From: Cellulosimicrobium sp. ES-005
GTDB taxonomy: Bacteria > Actinomycetota > Actinomycetes > Actinomycetales > Cellulomonadaceae
Direction: 5' to 3'
Length of the DNA stretch: 64,000 bases
Assembly (NCBI RefSeq): GCF_040448685.1
Contig: NZ_CP159290.1
Span: 3,410,001 to 3,474,000, forward strand
Shown: in pieces, positions 27,828 through 36,005 of the stretch
Layout: each line of letters opens with the position of its first letter
Numbering within the stretch: the first letter of the stretch is position 1
Notes under the pieces: generated by a model
Seen by the model: only the letters and a program-made list of their open reading frames with translations
The model's database searches: none
Told to the model about the DNA's origin: nothing
Program-made: the position numbers and the translations under genes

Positions 27828-27903
27828 CGGCCCATCCTCCCACCCGCTGCTCGACGACCCTGGCGCACGCTGCGAGCAACCCTTGCCGGTGTAGTGTCGA
27901 AGT

Positions 27904-28143
27904 GTGGTTGATCGCCGGATCGGCCCACGTGACGCCGATCGAGATGGCTCTCGGACGCCGGGCGAAATGGATGCCCCGGACGAGGAGACCTCGGGTGCGC
28001 GGTGGGACGATGACGGGGGTTATGAACCCGACCTGGAGGACGAACCGATCTCCTTGAGTGGGGCGCCTGGCGCCTCACCGACTGCCGCGACGGCAGCGGA
28101 CGCGAGCCGGCCCGCCGGTTCCGAGGATCGGACGACGTCATGA
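27904..28143 (+). CDS. Hypothetical acidic protein upstream of the desaturase operon
   Basis: 79 residues, GTG start, low-complexity and acidic (DDDGGYEPDLEDEP). Its only strong support is that its stop overlaps the ATG of the next gene (ATGA). No ribosome binding site is obvious; a GTAGTG-rich promoter-like region precedes it. Could be a non-coding leader instead. Confidence 0.4.
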   Translation: MVDRRIGPRDADRDGSRTPGEMDAPDEETSGARWDDDGGYEPDLEDEPISLSGAPGASPTAATAADASRPAGSEDRTTS

Positions 28144-28592
28144 GCACCACCACCCCTACCCCCACCTCTTTCGGGCGGGTGCAGGACACCGCGCTGGAGT
28201 TGCGGGGGGTCCTGGACACCGCGCTGCCGCGCGAGCTCGGCACCGAGGCCGAGCCCCAGCTGTACACCGTGACCGCTGTGTTCTCCCGCCGCGTGTCGGG
28301 CCCGGAGCAAGCGTTGCTCGAGCTCCCCGCCGTCACCGCGCGGCTCGCCGACCGCGGGTATCCGGGCATCGTCCTGCGGGTGGAGGACCGGCGCCTGCTC
28401 GTCGAGAACACGAACCTCGCCATTCTCTCGGGCGGGCTGGCCCACGAGATCGCGACGGTTCTGCGCGACGTCGAGGAGACGATCACGAACGAGCGGACGC
28501 GCAAGGCCGACGAGCTGGCCGAGTGGCGCGCGGCCGAGGTGCTGCGCACGGCGAGCGTGAAGGCCGAGGCCGACCGTGTCCGCTTCGAGTGA
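28140..28592 (+). CDS. Hypothetical protein, Band-7-like C-terminal helix
   Basis: 150 residues. Predicted alpha/beta N-terminal half (LYTVTAVFSRRVSGPEQALLELPAV ... GYPGIVLRVEDRRLLVENTNLAILSGG) and a long charged C-terminal helix (EETITNERTRKADELAEWRAAEVLRTASVKAEADR) that could form a coiled coil. Not assigned to a family. Its 3' end overlaps the desaturase start by 17 bases, so the two are likely co-translated. Confidence 0.65.
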   Translation: MSTTTPTPTSFGRVQDTALELRGVLDTALPRELGTEAEPQLYTVTAVFSRRVSGPEQALLELPAVTARLADRGYPGIVLRVEDRRLLVENTNLAILSGGLAHEIATVLRDVEETITNERTRKADELAEWRAAEVLRTASVKAEADRVRFE

Positions 28593-29673
28593 GGCGCGGC
28601 AGCCCCTGGCGTTGACGGGCCGCGTGCGGCCTGCGGCCCGATCGACGGCTCGGGACTACTCGGTGCTGGCGAAGATCGTGCGCGAGTCGGGTCTGCTGCG
28701 CCGGCGGTACGGCTACTACTGGACCCGGCTCGTCCTGACGGTCGCAGCGTTCGGTGCCGTCTGGGCGGGGATTGTCCTGGTGGGTGACTCCTGGTGGCAG
28801 CTCCTGCTGGCCGTGGTGCTCGCTCTCGTGCTCGCCCAGCTCGCGTTCCTGGGCCACGACAGCTCCCACCGGCAGGTGTTCCGGTCCCGTGCCTGGAACG
28901 ACTGGACCGCACGCATCATCGCGAACGCGCTCGTCGGGCTCAGCCACGCCTGGTGGACCGGAAAGCACGACGCCCACCACGCCGCCCCGAACCAGGAGGG
29001 CCACGACCCCGACATCTCACCGGGCGTGATCGCGTTCACGCCCGCCGTCATGGCGAGCAGGCACGGCTGGAGAGGGTGGCTGGGCCGCCGGCAGGGCTGG
29101 TACTTCTTCCCCCTGCTCGCCCTCGAGGGCCTCCACCTGCACGTCGCGAGCGTACGCCGGGTGCTCGGCCGCCGGCCCGTGCCGCACCGTGGCGTGGAGG
29201 TCCCGGTCCTGCTCGCGCGGCTCGCGCTCTACCTGGTGGCGCTGGGCCTCCTGCTCCCCCCGACCCTCGCGGCGGCGTTCCTGGCCGTGCAGCTCGCAGT
29301 CTTCGGCATCCTGCTCGGGGGGGCGTTCGCCCCGAACCACAAGGGCATGCCGATCGTCCCGGCGACCGCGGACGTCGACTTCCTGCGCCGCCAGGTCCTC
29401 ATGTCCCGCAACATCCGCGGCGGCCCGGTCGTCGACTTCTTCATGGGCGGTCTCAACCGTCAGGTCGAGCACCACCTGTTCCCGAGCATGCCGCGCCCGA
29501 ACCTCAGGCGCGTCCAGCCCCTCGTGCGCGAGTACTGCTCCCAGCTCGGCGTGACCTACACCGAGGTCGGGTTCTTCACCTCCTACCGGATCGTCGTCCA
29601 GTTCCTCAACGACGTCCCCGGCCGAGCCCGCGACCCGTTCACCTGCCCCCTGGCCGCCAGCCTCGGACGCTAG
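28576..29673 (+). CDS. Membrane fatty acid desaturase
   Basis: 365 residues. The three diiron histidine boxes of the acyl-lipid desaturase family are complete: GHDSSH (about residue 93), KHDAHH (about residue 133) and QVEHH (about residue 295), separated by pairs of membrane helices. It introduces a double bond into membrane lipid acyl chains using O2 and reduced ferredoxin or cytochrome b5-like donors. GTG start inside the upstream gene. A desaturase on an island could alter membrane fluidity in the cold or in the presence of solvents; no electron donor gene is beside it. Confidence 0.9.
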   Translation: MSASSEARQPLALTGRVRPAARSTARDYSVLAKIVRESGLLRRRYGYYWTRLVLTVAAFGAVWAGIVLVGDSWWQLLLAVVLALVLAQLAFLGHDSSHRQVFRSRAWNDWTARIIANALVGLSHAWWTGKHDAHHAAPNQEGHDPDISPGVIAFTPAVMASRHGWRGWLGRRQGWYFFPLLALEGLHLHVASVRRVLGRRPVPHRGVEVPVLLARLALYLVALGLLLPPTLAAAFLAVQLAVFGILLGGAFAPNHKGMPIVPATADVDFLRRQVLMSRNIRGGPVVDFFMGGLNRQVEHHLFPSMPRPNLRRVQPLVREYCSQLGVTYTEVGFFTSYRIVVQFLNDVPGRARDPFTCPLAASLGR

Positions 29674-29799
29674 CGACTCGGGCCGCCGGCGCACAGCCAC
29701 TCCCAGGTTCGCTCCCAGGTACGAAGCGTAGGGTCACGATATCCGTGGCGAACGTGCCCCGTCTGAGGTGCGCGGGCCCGGAACCGCAAGGAGGCCGCC

Positions 29800-30153
29800 A
29801 TGGCCACCACCCCGCTCACCTCTGCCACGAACGGCAGCCCAGTCTCTCGCCGCACGAGCCCAGCAGTCACGTCACGTAGCGCTTGGACCGAACACGGGTA
29901 TGTCCCGCCGCCACGCAGCCGCACCGGAGCCATCTGGGTCGGCCTGTGCATTGCCGCGCTCGTCCTGGTCGCGCTCATCGTGTTCATGCTCCAGAACACC
30001 CAGCTCGTGCTCATCTCGTTCCTCGGCTGGCAAGGCTCCGTCCCCCTCGCCCTCGCCCTGCTCATCGCGGGAATCGGCGTCAGTATCGTCGCCCTCGTCG
30101 TCGGCACCCTCCGCATCCACCAGCTCCGCCGACGCCTCGCACACCGCCTCTAA
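29800..30153 (+). CDS. LapA-domain (DUF1049) membrane protein
   Basis: 117 residues. A disordered N-terminal 40 residues precede two hydrophobic helices (IWVGLCIAALVLVALIVFML and PLALALLIAGIGVSIVALVV) joined by QNTQLVLISFLGWQGS, the typical LapA/YciS pattern; the C-terminal tail is basic (RIHQLRRRLAHRL). AAGGAGG ribosome binding site. Actinobacterial homologues are common but of unknown role; in proteobacteria LapA helps control lipopolysaccharide synthesis, which does not apply here. Confidence 0.8.
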   Translation: MATTPLTSATNGSPVSRRTSPAVTSRSAWTEHGYVPPPRSRTGAIWVGLCIAALVLVALIVFMLQNTQLVLISFLGWQGSVPLALALLIAGIGVSIVALVVGTLRIHQLRRRLAHRL

Positions 30154-30176
30154 CGCCCGCGACATCACACCCACCC

Positions 30177-30374
30177 ATGACCGACGACCGCGAGACCTCG
30201 CCACAACGCCCCACCGACCTGCTCGGCGAGATCGACGCCTCCCAACGCCAGATGGAAGCCGTCGTCTCCGTCGTCGACCAGGGCTCGCCCATAGACCTCA
30301 TCCACTACGTCGCCGCCCGCGCCCGTCTCGACGCCGCGATCGCCCAATGGAACCTGCGCGCCTCGACTACCTAG
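30177..30374 (+). CDS. Small hypothetical protein
   Basis: 65 residues, helical, acidic N-terminus (DDRETSPQRPTDLLGEIDASQRQME). Lies 23 bases after the LapA-like gene and may be its operon partner. No recognised domain. Confidence 0.45.
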   Translation: MTDDRETSPQRPTDLLGEIDASQRQMEAVVSVVDQGSPIDLIHYVAARARLDAAIAQWNLRASTT

Positions 30375-30467
30375 ACGCAGCGGCGTGCGCCGCACCTGCG
30401 CGGCGGGCCGCGCCTGGCCCTCGACGAGGTCGACGAGGAGGCCGCCGTGAGCATGAGCAGCCACCGG

Positions 30468-30545
30468 TCCGGAGCGTGACGCCACTCTCGTCGAGGTCGC
30501 GCACAACGCGCGCGACCTGGACTGCCGACCGGCCGAGCCATTCGC
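30468..30545 (-). pseudogene. Fragment of a serine recombinase gene
   Basis: About 75 bases closely match 37228-37310 inside the resolvase at 37 kb, in the same orientation, covering the segment that encodes AHVARLVRDLDERGVTLRS. Nothing of the rest of the gene is present. It is a remnant left by recombination or decay. Confidence 0.65.
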
Positions 30546-30551
30546 ACTACC

Positions 30552-30792
30552 TCAATACGCACCGCTACCGGTATACGGTGGCATATCGGTTTCGGGCGCT
30601 CTGTCGTCGCTCCCCTGTGCGACCAGCGCGGCCACCTCGTCAGCGCGGTAGCTGCGGTGCCCTCCGAGGGTGCGGATCGCGGAGATCTGGCTATCTGTGC
30701 CCAGCGGTCACGGTCTTGATGCCGACGCGGAACATGTGTGCGACCTCGGCCGGTGTCAGCAGGTCGGGCCCCTGATCCGCTTGTCGGGTCAT
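30552..30792 (-). pseudogene. Decayed BldC/excisionase-type MerR helix-turn-helix gene
   Basis: From ATG 30792 the frame reads MTRQADQGPDLLTPAEVAHM FRVGIKTVT in clear similarity to BldC-like regulators, then stops early. The expected remainder (W-A-... ISAIRTLGGHRSYRADEVAAL) is present in another frame a few codons later, so at least two indels have broken the gene. Such small HTH proteins often act as excisionases on integrated elements. Together with the neighbouring recombinase fragment it suggests a dead element end. 30793-30999 shows no gene. Confidence 0.7.
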
Positions 30793-30999
30793 CGCGCGTC
30801 CTTGCGGTGGCTCGCCCGCGTACGCCGCGGTACTTCGAGCTCGGTCAGTCTGGCGCGGTCCCCGGGCTTAGCAGCGTCCAGGTCTCGGTGTAGGTCGGTA
30901 CATCCCAGCTCACTCGGACATGGACTCTCGGAGGGAGCGAAGCCGCAGTTTGGGACGTGGGCTGGACGTGTCCGTCTGCGCTCGGCCTCGCACCGTTCT

Positions 31000-32337
31000 C
31001 TAGCCTCTGCCACTCCTGCCGGTGCGTGTGAGCATTCCTGTGATGTGATCGAGGAGGAGGTCCAGAGCCGACCAGTCCTGGAAGCGCATCTCTTCCGGAG
31101 AGGAAGTTGCTGCCTCGACCTTTCGCTTGAACCTCTCTTGAACACCCGCCTTGTCAAGGAGCTCTCCTTGATAGGCGCCCACGGATCGGACGTATCCTCC
31201 CCACCGAACAGGAACGAGGTCCTTCCCGTCGGAGAGCACGTCGGTGCCGAGGAACAGCTCGATCGAGACCGCCAGACCGTTGACATCCATCAGTCGGCGT
31301 CCTTGTGCGCCGATGGTTGGATACACCTGTGCGAGGTCCAGCTCCGGTAGGCAAGTGACCTGGATGTTCGAGGGCAGGCCCTCCCCCGGCAAGGTGCGCA
31401 GCACATCTCGGGCGGCTGCGTCGTTGTCGAACAGAGCCAGCACACGGTTGGGAACCGCTGCGGCAGCGAAAGCCCGGACGGTCTGCCGCAGCGCCCCGGC
31501 ACCGCCCTCGGCGCGCTGGGCGAAGTCAGGAAGCTTGATGTATCTGGTCAGGTGAGGGCGTCGCAGTCGGATCGCGGCGGCAAGCACCTCGACGTCGAAG
31601 CGTCCTTCTACCAGCACGATGGGAGGCACCAGGCCCTCGCTGCTTTCTACCGCAAGGCCTCGGGCTACTGACTGCGGGTCGGTCGGGGGGGCGAGCCATC
31701 CGCTTTCGAGCACGTCTGCCAGGTTGAGCGTGATTGTCGCGGTCTCCGGTAGTGCCTCCAAGACGGCACGCAGGTAGAAGCGCGGATCGTGCGCCTCCCA
31801 CACGCTCATCAATCCGGACGCCGACCGGGGGTCTTGCCGGCCTCCGAACCGATCGACGGCGTCGCCACGCTCGAGTCCGCGCGCCAGATCGGCGATCCAC
31901 GTCTCCCAGCGCAGAGCTGCCCAGTAGTCAGCCCGCTCCTTTGCGTCGCTGCTGAGTTCTACAGTCGTGTACTCGGCGTGAATGAGCAGTTCCAGGTACT
32001 CACGTTGGTCGTTGGCTATGGTCGCAAGCTCGGCTGCGACCACGTCTCGGGAGACGCCGACGAGATCTAGTCGGTCGCGCAGGACCTTTCCTGTCGTGCG
32101 AAAACCGAGCAGGTGTGCGTCGTCGACCTCCTCCTCGTACGACGTGAACGTTGCGGCCGCTTGGCCACTGAGCTCGATCCAGTCGTCCTCGGTAAAGAGC
32201 ATCAGAAAGAACTCGTCCACGCCGTTGCGGAACCAGCAGATAGGTCGCCCGTCGTCCAAGTACGCCGCCGCATAGCTACTCACGAGCGAGAGTGTCGCAG
32301 ACGTGGCCCCTGGTAGAGCGCTCGTGCCTCCGCTCAC
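31000..32337 (-). CDS. HEPN/Toprim-associated protein, putative phage defence
   Basis: Up to 445 residues; GTG at 32337 or, more likely for this family, GTG at 32283 just before SSYAAAYLDDG. The N-terminal domain (YLDDGRPICWFRNGVDEFFLMLFTEDDW) resembles the HEPN/Toprim N-terminal domain, a middle helical HEPN-like region follows, and the C-terminal half has a Toprim fold: IVLVEGRFDVEVL (Glu) and LALFDNDAAA (DxD). Toprim and HEPN domains are nucleases in many abortive-infection systems. Neighbouring toxin-antitoxin, OLD and TIR genes support defence. Composition is less GC-biased than the flanking chromosome. Confidence 0.72.
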   Translation of the reverse strand: MSGGTSALPGATSATLSLVSSYAAAYLDDGRPICWFRNGVDEFFLMLFTEDDWIELSGQAAATFTSYEEEVDDAHLLGFRTTGKVLRDRLDLVGVSRDVVAAELATIANDQREYLELLIHAEYTTVELSSDAKERADYWAALRWETWIADLARGLERGDAVDRFGGRQDPRSASGLMSVWEAHDPRFYLRAVLEALPETATITLNLADVLESGWLAPPTDPQSVARGLAVESSEGLVPPIVLVEGRFDVEVLAAAIRLRRPHLTRYIKLPDFAQRAEGGAGALRQTVRAFAAAAVPNRVLALFDNDAAARDVLRTLPGEGLPSNIQVTCLPELDLAQVYPTIGAQGRRLMDVNGLAVSIELFLGTDVLSDGKDLVPVRWGGYVRSVGAYQGELLDKAGVQERFKRKVEAATSSPEEMRFQDWSALDLLLDHITGMLTRTGRSGRG

Positions 32338-32571
32338 CCTGACCCGCCGCCGGCGGCACCACTTCCTCCAGCGGCACCTCGGGCCTGGACCTGACGAAGC
32401 GCAGTGGGTGGCGCCAGGACTTCCCGGACCAGGCGACGTCCGCGGAAACCTCGACCACGAACGGCTCGGCGAGCGGTGAGGTCGATCGGCGCCGAGTGCG
32501 GGCTGAACCCCGATGCCCGGCGTGCAGTCTTCGCTCGCAGGCTCCCCACCCTGTAGGTGCTTGGTGAGGAA

Positions 32572-32611
32572 CTACCGCGCGGTAGGTGTAAACACGGGTA
32601 GTTGCAGGTAG
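32572..32611 (+). promoter_or_regulatory. Operator/promoter region of the toxin-antitoxin pair
   Basis: A perfect 14-bp palindrome CTACCGC-GCGGTAG (32572-32585) is followed by GGTAG repeats at 32597 and 32607, at 10-bp spacing, just before the antitoxin ATG at 32622. Repeats on one helix face suit cooperative autorepression by the antitoxin. The 230 bases upstream (32338-32571) show no gene. Confidence 0.55.
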
Positions 32612-32621
32612 TCTGTAAGGT

Positions 32622-32912
32622 ATGACTGCCACGACCACCACGTTGAAGGTCCGGGTGAGCACCCGAGACAAGTTGCGGGAGTACGCCGTCGGCCAGGCGG
32701 TCACGCTTGACGTCGCGATCGACCGCCTGCTGGCCGAGCACGCCGAGCGCGAGTTCTGGGCGGCGATGGCCAAGCTCGCCCCCGGCGAGTACCAGGCCCA
32801 AATGCAGGCCGAGGGCCAGTGGCCATCGGACGACGACTACGGATTGGAGGACACCATGGCTAAGTCGCAGCCGCCGGCGCAGCCCGCGCCGGCACCTACG
32901 TCCGAGGACTAG
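32622..32912 (+). CDS. Antitoxin of a MazEF-type module
   Basis: 96 residues. The N-terminal 45 residues fit a ribbon-helix-helix DNA-binding fold (TLKVRVSTRDKLREYAVGQAVTLDVAIDRLL), and the acidic, Pro-rich C-terminus is typical of a toxin-neutralising tail. Its stop lies 2 bases from the toxin start. Expected to bind and inhibit the toxin and to repress their promoter. Confidence 0.82.
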   Translation: MTATTTTLKVRVSTRDKLREYAVGQAVTLDVAIDRLLAEHAEREFWAAMAKLAPGEYQAQMQAEGQWPSDDDYGLEDTMAKSQPPAQPAPAPTSED

Positions 32913-32914
32913 TG

Positions 32915-33256
32915 ATGACCTCTTCTCTCCCCCGTCCCGACCAGATCACCCAGGGCCAGATCGTCTGGCTGAGCATGGACCCGACCCAGGGCCGTGAGCA
33001 GGCCAAGCACCGCCCGCACCTAGTGCTGTCCCTGCCCCCGACCCACCGCGCGACGCACATCCTGACCGGCGTGCCGCTGACGTCCACCGACCGCGGGTGG
33101 CCGATGCACGTGCAGTGGTCCCCCGGCTCGTTTGCGATGTGCGAGCAGGTGCGCTCGTTCGCCTACCAGCGCATCACCAAGGTCGAGCCCGACGTCCACG
33201 ACGTGTCCGCGATCCTGCGGACCGTGGACATGCTGTGGGGCCGCGGCACGCCGTGA
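32915..33256 (+). CDS. MazF/PemK family mRNA-cleaving toxin
   Basis: 113 residues from ATG 32915; GAGGA 6 bases upstream favours this over GTG 32912. The family signature GQIVWLSMDPTQGREQAKHRP is near residues 14-34, with the catalytic Arg in that loop, followed by HLVLSLPP and the C-terminal LRTVDMLWG. It is a ribosome-independent, sequence-specific endoribonuclease. Partnered with the upstream antitoxin; may stabilise the island or respond to phage. Confidence 0.88.
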   Translation: MTSSLPRPDQITQGQIVWLSMDPTQGREQAKHRPHLVLSLPPTHRATHILTGVPLTSTDRGWPMHVQWSPGSFAMCEQVRSFAYQRITKVEPDVHDVSAILRTVDMLWGRGTP

Positions 33257-33281
33257 CGCAGTGACCTGACCGAGCGGGCTT

Positions 33282-33307
33282 GGGCCCCGGCCATTCGGCC
33301 GGGGCCC
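33282..33307 (+). terminator. Terminator of the toxin-antitoxin operon
   Basis: 11-bp perfect GC stem (33282-33292 with 33297-33307), ATTC loop, followed by TTCTC. Confidence 0.85.
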
Positions 33308-33370
33308 TTCTCGGGTGCGGCTACTTCACCGCGGCGGCCCGCTGTCCCCCACGCCTGGCATGCTGCAGAC

Positions 33371-35089
33371 GTGAACCAGCTGCATGGCATTGGGATCGAG
33401 GGCTACAGGTCGTTCAGCCACGGATCGGCGCAGTATCTCGCGCCCATGGCAAAGATGAATCTCGTCGCGGGCCAGAACAACGCCGGGAAGTCGAACCTGC
33501 TGCGAGTCATCGCGGGCTCCCTGCCTGGTGGGCGGCGTGCCTCGCAGGCACACCCGCTTGACATGCCAGTGGGCGCAGGGGCCGATGACGGTCCTGCGCG
33601 CGTGTCGATCGCGTTGCCGACGGAGGTGTTCGCTGAGGCTCTTCGGGCCCGTGTCGGCTCCCGGCTCGGTGCGCGTGACTTCGCCGCCATGGTTGCTCGT
33701 TTTCAAGAACTGCTGGGGCAGCCTGGGCTCGAGGATCTCCTCTGGTACCGGTACGTCTTCAAGAATCCAGGACTTGAGCTCGACACCGACTGGGTCCTCG
33801 AGCGCGACCAGGAACAGACCAGCAGCCACCGCGAAGACTCTCGCTTCCTGTCATCGGCTATTCGCAGCATGTCTGGAGGTTCGTCACATGAGGACCTCCA
33901 GAGAGTCCTCACGACGATGGATCCAGTCGGCAACCTTCCCCCGGCCGCCACGATCTCGGCGTTTCGTCGAATCGAGACCGGTGACCAGGAGGGTTCACTT
34001 GATGGCGCCGGTCTGATCCATCGCCTGGCTGAACTCGAGCGACCCGAGGCCGTCGGCCACGATGAAGAGCGCGCCAAGTTCGATGCGATCCAAGAGTTCA
34101 CGCGAACCGTCCTCGACGATCCCGGGCTCACCTTGACCGTGCCCACGACGCGAAACACGGTCAACATCCGCCTGTCAGAGGGTGGAGTACTCCCGCTCGA
34201 GCACATGGGTACTGGCATCCACCAGGTCGTGATCCTCGCTGCAGCCGCGACCCTCCTGACAAATACCGTCGTGTGCATGGAAGAGCCGGAGATCCACCTC
34301 CACCCCCTCCTGCAACGCAAGCTGCTGAACTACCTGGCCCACGAGACGACGAACCAGTACGTCATCGCGACTCACTCGGCCCACATGCTCGACGCCGACG
34401 TGGCATCGATCTTCCATCTCACCCACGACACGCGCTCCGGCACGAAGCTCGACCGGGCCACGACCCCCGTCCAGAGGGCGGGCATTTGCGCCGATCTTGG
34501 CTACCGCGCCTCGGATCTTGTCCAGGCGAACGCGGTGGTCTGGGTTGAGGGCCCGTCAGACCGGATCTACATCCGCAAGTGGATCGAGCTCCTCGAGCCG
34601 AGCATGGTCGAGGGGATCCACTACTCGATCATGTTCTACGGCGGTCGGCTACTCAACCACCTCACGGCCGATGACCCCGATGTCGATGAATTCATCTCCC
34701 TGCGCAGACTCAACCGCCAGATCGCGATTCTGATCGACTCGGACCGGATCAAGCCTAGAGCGCGGATCAACGCGACGAAGAGGCGTGTCGTCGACGAGCT
34801 CTCGACCGAGGGGTTCGCCTGGGTGACGCACGGCTACACGATCGAGAACTACGTGCCCTTCGAGGACTTCCGAGCGGCGGTCGTGGCACGACACGGCGGC
34901 GCGCGCCTCGAAGCAGTCGATCGGTGGGGTAACCCTCTAGCTGCGCCGGCCCTCACGGGCGTTAAGCAGCCCGACAAGCTCGGGATCGCTCGCGGTGTTG
35001 CCGAGCGCTTGAGGCCGGACAGCTCGTGGCCGTATGACCTGCGAGAAAAGGTCCGCGGTCTGGTCGACTTCATCCGCGCCGCGAACTGA
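33371..35089 (+). CDS. OLD-family ATPase with Toprim-like nuclease domain
   Basis: 572 residues, GTG start. N-terminal ABC/SMC-like ATPase: Walker A GQNNAGKSN (residues 34-42), signature-like region PLEHMGTGIHQVVILAAA, Walker B TVVCMEEPEIHLHP, and His switch ATHSAHML. The C-terminal third has Toprim features: VVWVEGPSDRIYIRKW (Glu) and ILIDSDRI (DxD). This architecture is shared by P2 OLD and GajA of the Gabija system. No UvrD-like GajB follows, so it would be a stand-alone class 1 OLD nuclease, probably for phage or plasmid exclusion. Confidence 0.87.
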   Translation: MNQLHGIGIEGYRSFSHGSAQYLAPMAKMNLVAGQNNAGKSNLLRVIAGSLPGGRRASQAHPLDMPVGAGADDGPARVSIALPTEVFAEALRARVGSRLGARDFAAMVARFQELLGQPGLEDLLWYRYVFKNPGLELDTDWVLERDQEQTSSHREDSRFLSSAIRSMSGGSSHEDLQRVLTTMDPVGNLPPAATISAFRRIETGDQEGSLDGAGLIHRLAELERPEAVGHDEERAKFDAIQEFTRTVLDDPGLTLTVPTTRNTVNIRLSEGGVLPLEHMGTGIHQVVILAAAATLLTNTVVCMEEPEIHLHPLLQRKLLNYLAHETTNQYVIATHSAHMLDADVASIFHLTHDTRSGTKLDRATTPVQRAGICADLGYRASDLVQANAVVWVEGPSDRIYIRKWIELLEPSMVEGIHYSIMFYGGRLLNHLTADDPDVDEFISLRRLNRQIAILIDSDRIKPRARINATKRRVVDELSTEGFAWVTHGYTIENYVPFEDFRAAVVARHGGARLEAVDRWGNPLAAPALTGVKQPDKLGIARGVAERLRPDSSWPYDLREKVRGLVDFIRAAN

Positions 35090-35110
35090 CCAACGCCTGG
35101 TGCTCGTGGC

Positions 35111-35752
35111 CTACTCGCATCCGACTCCGTCACCATCTCGGTCGAGCTTGCGGGAGTATCCGGGCTGGCCTTCGTAGATGGGTGCGGCACCTGCTGCGCG
35201 GACGGCGTCGCAGTTCTTGTAGAACGCGGGTGCGGGTTCTGGTTCGGGCTGCGGTGTGGGTGCGGGCGGCGGTGCCGGGGCTGGGTCAGGGACGATGACC
35301 GGTGCGGTTTCGGGCTCGGGCACGACCACCGGGTCAGGCACGGGCACGGGTTCGGGTGCTGGGGGCTCGGCGGCGGCCTCGGCCTGAACGTAGGAGCCGA
35401 CGGCTCCGTCGGCTGCGGGCAGGAGTTGGTCGGGGCAGGTGGTGAGGATGCGGGCGATGGCGTCGTGCTCGGCCTGGGTGACCCATAGCTTGTAGGTGGC
35501 CTTGACCGCGACCTGGCGGGCGACGTACTCGCACCGGAACGCCTTGTTCGGTGGCAGCCAGGTCGCCGCGTCCCCGTCGCCCTTGGCCTGGTTCGTCGGT
35601 CCGTCGACCGCGAGCAGGTTCAGCGGGTCGTTCGCGAACACCCGGCGGGTGTCGGCGTCGAGCTGTTGAGCGCCCTTCTGCCACGCGTCCGACAGCGCGA
35701 CGACGTGGTCGATCTGCACGGCGCTGGACGTCGCGTTGCCCCGCTGAAACAT
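35111..35752 (-). pseudogene. 5'-truncated HNH (DUF1524-like) - Excalibur protein
   Basis: 213 residues from the first in-frame ATG, beginning abruptly at QRGNATSSAVQIDHVVALSD, which is the middle of the HNH fold in related secreted nucleases; the signal peptide and first half are missing. DHVV and NLLAVDGPTNQAKGDGD carry the HNH residues. A 60-residue Pro/Glu linker leads to a C-terminal Excalibur calcium-binding domain (YKNCDAVRAAG ... DRDGDGVGCE). The sequence immediately upstream is a 15-bp palindrome unrelated to the gene, so the loss was probably by recombination. Confidence 0.7.
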
Positions 35753-35753
35753 C

Positions 35754-35768
35754 GGGTATCGGATACCC
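35754..35768. repeat. 15-bp palindrome at the truncation point of the HNH gene
   Basis: GGGTATC-G-GATACCC, perfect arms. It lies exactly where homology of the nuclease to full-length relatives ends, so it may be a recombination site or an operator brought in by the rearrangement. The rest of 35769-35944 shows no gene. Confidence 0.55.
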
Positions 35769-35944
35769 TCGTCGCACCGGTAATCGACGACGTACGAATG
35801 GTGGCCGCGATGGTCCCCCGAGGGACGGCCAGGCGCCTGAACTCAGCTCGTGCAGCGAAGTGCGCCGGACACCCCCGACGCGGCATCCCCACTCCCAGGT
35901 GGGTAGGGGCTCTCAGCAGGGTTGAAGCTGAGTTGGAGTCGTCG

Positions 35945-35984
35945 CTCTCCCGCAGGAGCAACCCGCAAAGGGCCTGCGGGAGAG
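35945..35984 (-). terminator. Terminator downstream of the TIR-like gene
   Basis: 12-bp perfect stem (35945-35956 with 35973-35984) just after the minus-strand TIR-like gene ends. Confidence 0.65.
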
Positions 35985-36005
35985 TCAGGCGGACTCGCCT
36001 TCCGA

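Noticed and set aside
33371-35089. Gabija system
   Set aside because: The OLD protein resembles GajA but no UvrD-like helicase gene follows or precedes it.
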